From the NCBI GenBank assembly GCA_004794785.1, contig SJOL01007456.1, forward strand, positions 156,055 to 220,054: a stretch of 64,000 nucleotides of DNA. Reading direction: 5' to 3'. The notes below the pieces were generated by a model. It made no database searches, had not been told where the DNA came from, and saw only the letters and a list, made by a program, of their open reading frames with translations. Of this stretch, positions 61,268-64,000 are shown piece after piece. Position 1 is the first letter of the stretch, and every line of letters begins with the position of its first letter. Both the position numbers and the translations under genes were made by a program. This stretch comes from Opisthorchis felineus (taxonomy: Eukaryota; Platyhelminthes; Trematoda; Opisthorchiida; Opisthorchiidae).

Positions 61268-61500
61268 GTAATACACTACTCATAAGGTTGCTGAAAATTC
61301 TTCGATAACCCACGACCGGTTCCGCCCTTCTTGGGGCTCATCGGGTAGGTGCAGTCCCCGAGTTTCCGTCAATCTTATGTTCTAACTGAACCCAAATTGC
61401 ACGAACTTAGCTTAGAAATATCATAAACGAGAGATTCAGCTGGGTTTCAGGCGATTCCCTTGTAAAACCAAATTTGTGTGCAATTGAGTGCACTTGTCTT
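61268..61500. mobile_element. H1 inverted dimer
   Basis: A minus-oriented ribozyme half (61268-61405) is joined to a plus-oriented ATCATAAACGAGAGATTCAG block and its end. On the minus strand the ribozyme reads CCGATGA and GGAAC with stem I ACCTAC and GTGGGT, which still pairs: a G-to-A change in one strand is matched by C-to-T in the other. Confidence 0.9.
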
Positions 61501-61504
61501 GTTC

Positions 61505-62194
61505 TGTGGACAGGTGTCCGACTGGGTTCTGGTTTACACAGTACGCCTCCATAGTGCCAGTCTGTCTGTGACTGACTGAATTCCTATTCAAATGAAATCA
61601 GCTTGCTTGATAATTGTGCTTTTCGGCAGGAATCCTAATACAGTTCAACACTTACCTAAGGCAGTCTTGATATAGAAGTGGGGGACTGAACAGTGTGGAC
61701 AAAAATTGTCACATGAAGCTGCAAAAACGTTAATCCTCAAATGTGTCGGGAGATCGTTTGTTGACAGCAGCGTATTTTTACTTGGTTGACCCAAATCCTG
61801 ACAGCAAATTAAAATGAAAGCGGGACAACGAAACATGAATAACTTTCAGATGCATTCCAGTTCTCGCCTCCATGAAAATGTAAGTTGAGTTTAATGCATA
61901 TCAAAGTGAGGTCCTTGAGGCGATGTGGTTTCTACCCAGAGGAATCTGTCAGAATAGTCGATCTACCGCTTGGCTCACTAGTGTTGTGGTGGTTTCAAAC
62001 AAAGGTCAGGTCAAGACAATTGGATCTGCCTACTGAGTTTTGCTGACGCCGATCAGACAAACATGCCTTGACCGCAACAATTTCAAATGGCCCAAAGTCA
62101 GTCAAGAAGCCAGTCGCTCCCAAGTCAGCTCTCTTTCTCAAAGATAGTTTGGGCTGAAAGAAGAAAATAATAAAATCGAAAAATTCGCAACGCG
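61505..62194. other. unassigned non-coding DNA
   Basis: Nothing recognised. Confidence 0.4.
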
Positions 62195-62497
62195 CATTCA
62201 TTTGCAAACTGATTTGTTTCTTTGTAACAGCAGACTCAACCAAATCCCGGCTGAATCCCTCGTTTATGATATTCCTATTCAACTGAATGTCATAAAGGAC
62301 GTCTGATAATTTAGTCGTTACATTATTCGAGATACTGCAGTACGTTTTCTTGACGCAGCACATTAATTACTCAGCCAGTGTGCTGTTCAACCAGTCCTCT
62401 GTTAAAATCAGATTAGTCTGCGAATGACTATCTTTTGAAAATTGTTTACGATTCGGGCTTAGGTAGAAAGTAAGGTTGACAAAAACTAGGGGACTAC

Positions 62498-62540
62498 GTC
62501 TGCCTGATGAGCCCCAAGAACGGCGAGACCGGTCGTGGGC
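62498..62540 (+). ncRNA. hammerhead ribozyme (H1, first of tandem), one core change
   Basis: Stem I GTCTGC (62498-62503) with GTGGGC (62535-62540), six pairs counting three G-U; CTGATGA (62504-62510); stem II GCCC with CGGC, one mismatch; GAGA (62525-62528) instead of GAAA; CCGG; cleavage would be after GTC at 62534. The changed core A should abolish activity. Confidence 0.8.
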
Positions 62541-62804
62541 TGTCGAAGAATTTTCAGCAACCATAAGGTTGCTGAGTTGTACATTACGAATATACATGTA
62601 TTGCGATATCTCGAATATCATGTCAACTGAAACATGATGCGACCTGGTGCAGCACATTCAGTTGCCTGGAAACATCACAAACAAGAGATTCAGTTGGGTT
62701 CCAGGTGAGTCTCTCGAAAAACCAAATTTGTTTGCAAATGAGTGTATTTCGCTAATTCCGTGCAATTTGGTTTCAAGCAGAACATAAGGTTGATGGAAAC
62801 TCGG

Positions 62805-62848
62805 GGACTGCCTGATGAGCTCCAAGAAGGGCGAAACTGGTCATGTGC
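62805..62848 (+). ncRNA. hammerhead ribozyme (H1, second of tandem), stem I damaged
   Basis: CTGATGA (62812-62818), stem II GCTC with GGGC (one mismatch), GAAA (62833-62836), CTGG, cleavage after GTC at 62842. All catalytic bases are kept. The usual GCGCCTA before CTGATGA is deleted and the return strand is ATGTGC, so stem I is weak. Confidence 0.75.
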
Positions 62849-63010
62849 TGTTGAAGAGTTTTCAGCAACCTTGTGAGTAGTTTCTTTTCTGAAAATATGC
62901 TGCGATATCTTGAATATCGTACCAAATGTAATATGAGTGGGCCTTTGTGTAGCACATTCAGTTGAAGAATATCACAAAGGAGAGGTTCAGCTGGGATCCA
63001 GTTGAGTCTT

Positions 63011-64000
63011 CTTCCGATTCTCTCGAACAGGCCACTTCATCTCCGCCTAAATTCCTCTGCTCACAAACCTAGACTGACCGGACAGATGAAGTTCTCCGCG
63101 TTGACGATGCTTGATCATTCTCTCAGTCAGCCAGCGTTCGGAACCATCGCTGGAGAAATACCAAGTGGTATGGCAACAAACAAACTGGGGTTTCCAAAAG
63201 ATTTGTGTGTCTCGACGTCAATATCTTTTCTATAAACGATTGAATAGAATACTACTGATTTTTCTGCCTTAGTGACCGGACATCAATTACATTCAACTTC
63301 TCCATAGAAGCCTCATACTGGGTGGATTAAGCATCGAAATCGAACAGTTGTTTCAATGCAAAACAAAATTACCCCGAAAGTCATTTTGCAATAGTTCAAA
63401 ACGTGCCATTCGACTATCTTGGACGTGACTGAAAATGATTTGACTGAATTTGTCAAAATTCGTTCTTAATCGAGGTTGAACGAACCGCGTGATGATTTCC
63501 AAGTCGGAACGTGTGCTACCAACCTGGCCTTAACGTTTCAATTCATCTGAAAAGTGTCGTATGTAAATTCAAGCCGAAATCGTCTCAAGGTTGAACCTAA
63601 TCTTATAGAACAATGCTATCATGAGTGGTCGCTAAACGGTAACCCCCTCCTCGTCGAAGGTATAACACGGCGTACATTTGCATTTCGATCGATTTTCAAA
63701 TATTTGGTTTGTTTCAAAAGTGGTGAATAACAGCCTGTTTGTGGCGTAACTAACTAGAATATTCGTTGTTTTGTTGCTGTTGTTGATCAGGACTTACTAC
63801 GAGGCTCGTTTATCTCCACAATGATAAGTACAAGTAGTTCTCGAAGAATTTTTTCCCTGGATGATGGCCGAGGTGCTGATAAAGTCCCGGCATTCTCCTC
63901 ATGAATATTTCATCTTACTGCAATACAGTGGGGCCACTTCGTATTTAATCAACCCGGCTTTAAAATCTGCTATTTGGTTAGAAAGGAATGCACCTGGCAG
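63011..64000. other. unassigned non-coding DNA
   Basis: Nothing recognised. A 77-codon frame at 63002-63235 starts inside the H1 end and is probably chance. Confidence 0.4.

Larger units (their letters stand above)
62195..63010. mobile_element. H1 locus with two ribozymes in direct tandem
   Basis: A diverged minus-oriented part (62195-62370) is followed by two plus-oriented units in head-to-tail order and the start of a third. The CTGATGA motifs lie at 62504 and 62812, 308 nt apart. Between the two expected cleavage points (after 62534 and 62842) is one complete unit: terminus, CGATATCTCGAATATC, GCACATTCAGTTGCCTGG, CAAGAGATTCAGTTGGG, TTTGCAAATGAGTGTATTTC and the next ribozyme. This is the arrangement expected of a retrozyme-like element whose RNA is cut into monomers. 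Confidence 0.94.

Overview
The window looks like intergenic or intronic DNA from a parasitic flatworm, most likely a trematode. Evidence: no long open frames, no bacterial gene architecture, abundant decayed interspersed repeats, tRNA-headed SINEs, hammerhead-ribozyme repeats and reverse-transcriptase relics of the kind known from fluke LINEs. An opisthorchiid-like liver fluke (Clonorchis/Opisthorchis relatives) is my best guess; this rests on recognising repeat style, not on a search. I found no host gene I can name.

Most of the recognisable content is repeats. (1) A dominant family, here called H1, has about 17 copies or fragments in both orientations, built on a unit of roughly 300-310 bp. 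Each fuller unit carries a type I hammerhead ribozyme core: stem I GCCUAC/GUGGGC, CUGAUGA, stem II GCCC/GGGC, GAAA, a minimal stem III and cleavage after GUC. One locus (62.2-63.0 kb) holds two ribozymes in direct tandem 308 nt apart; others are inverted dimers. This organisation resembles metazoan retrozymes and the terminal repeats of Penelope-like elements. (2) Two tRNA-headed SINE families (H2 and H3) have Pol III A and B boxes followed by a second kind of hammerhead remnant, the same layout as the schistosome Sm-alpha SINE. (3) A tRNA-headed SINE family without a ribozyme (S1). (4) A repeat called R3, with a hairpin that may be a third hammerhead relative. (5) Broken non-LTR reverse-transcriptase pseudogenes at 7.6-8.9, 10.2-11.1, 35.0-35.3 and 60.6-61.0 kb, with a doubtful fifth near 47 kb.

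Layout: 0-7 kb mostly unassigned with H1 pieces; 7.6-11.1 kb LINE relics; 11.9-14.1 kb R3 and H2; 15.7-17.6 kb H1 and H3; 20-28.3 kb dense H1/S1/H2; 28.3-38.2 kb mostly unassigned, with one LINE relic and one possible broken coding block; 38.2-39.9 kb H2 and H1; 39.9-48.9 kb unassigned; 48.9-58.0 kb H1, R3, H3, H2; 58-64 kb a LINE relic and the best tandem ribozyme locus. The elements do not form a pathway. The common theme is non-autonomous retroposons, probably mobilised by LINE or Penelope-like enzymes, several of which would make self-cleaving RNA. Coordinates of diverged repeats are approximate to about 10 bases.
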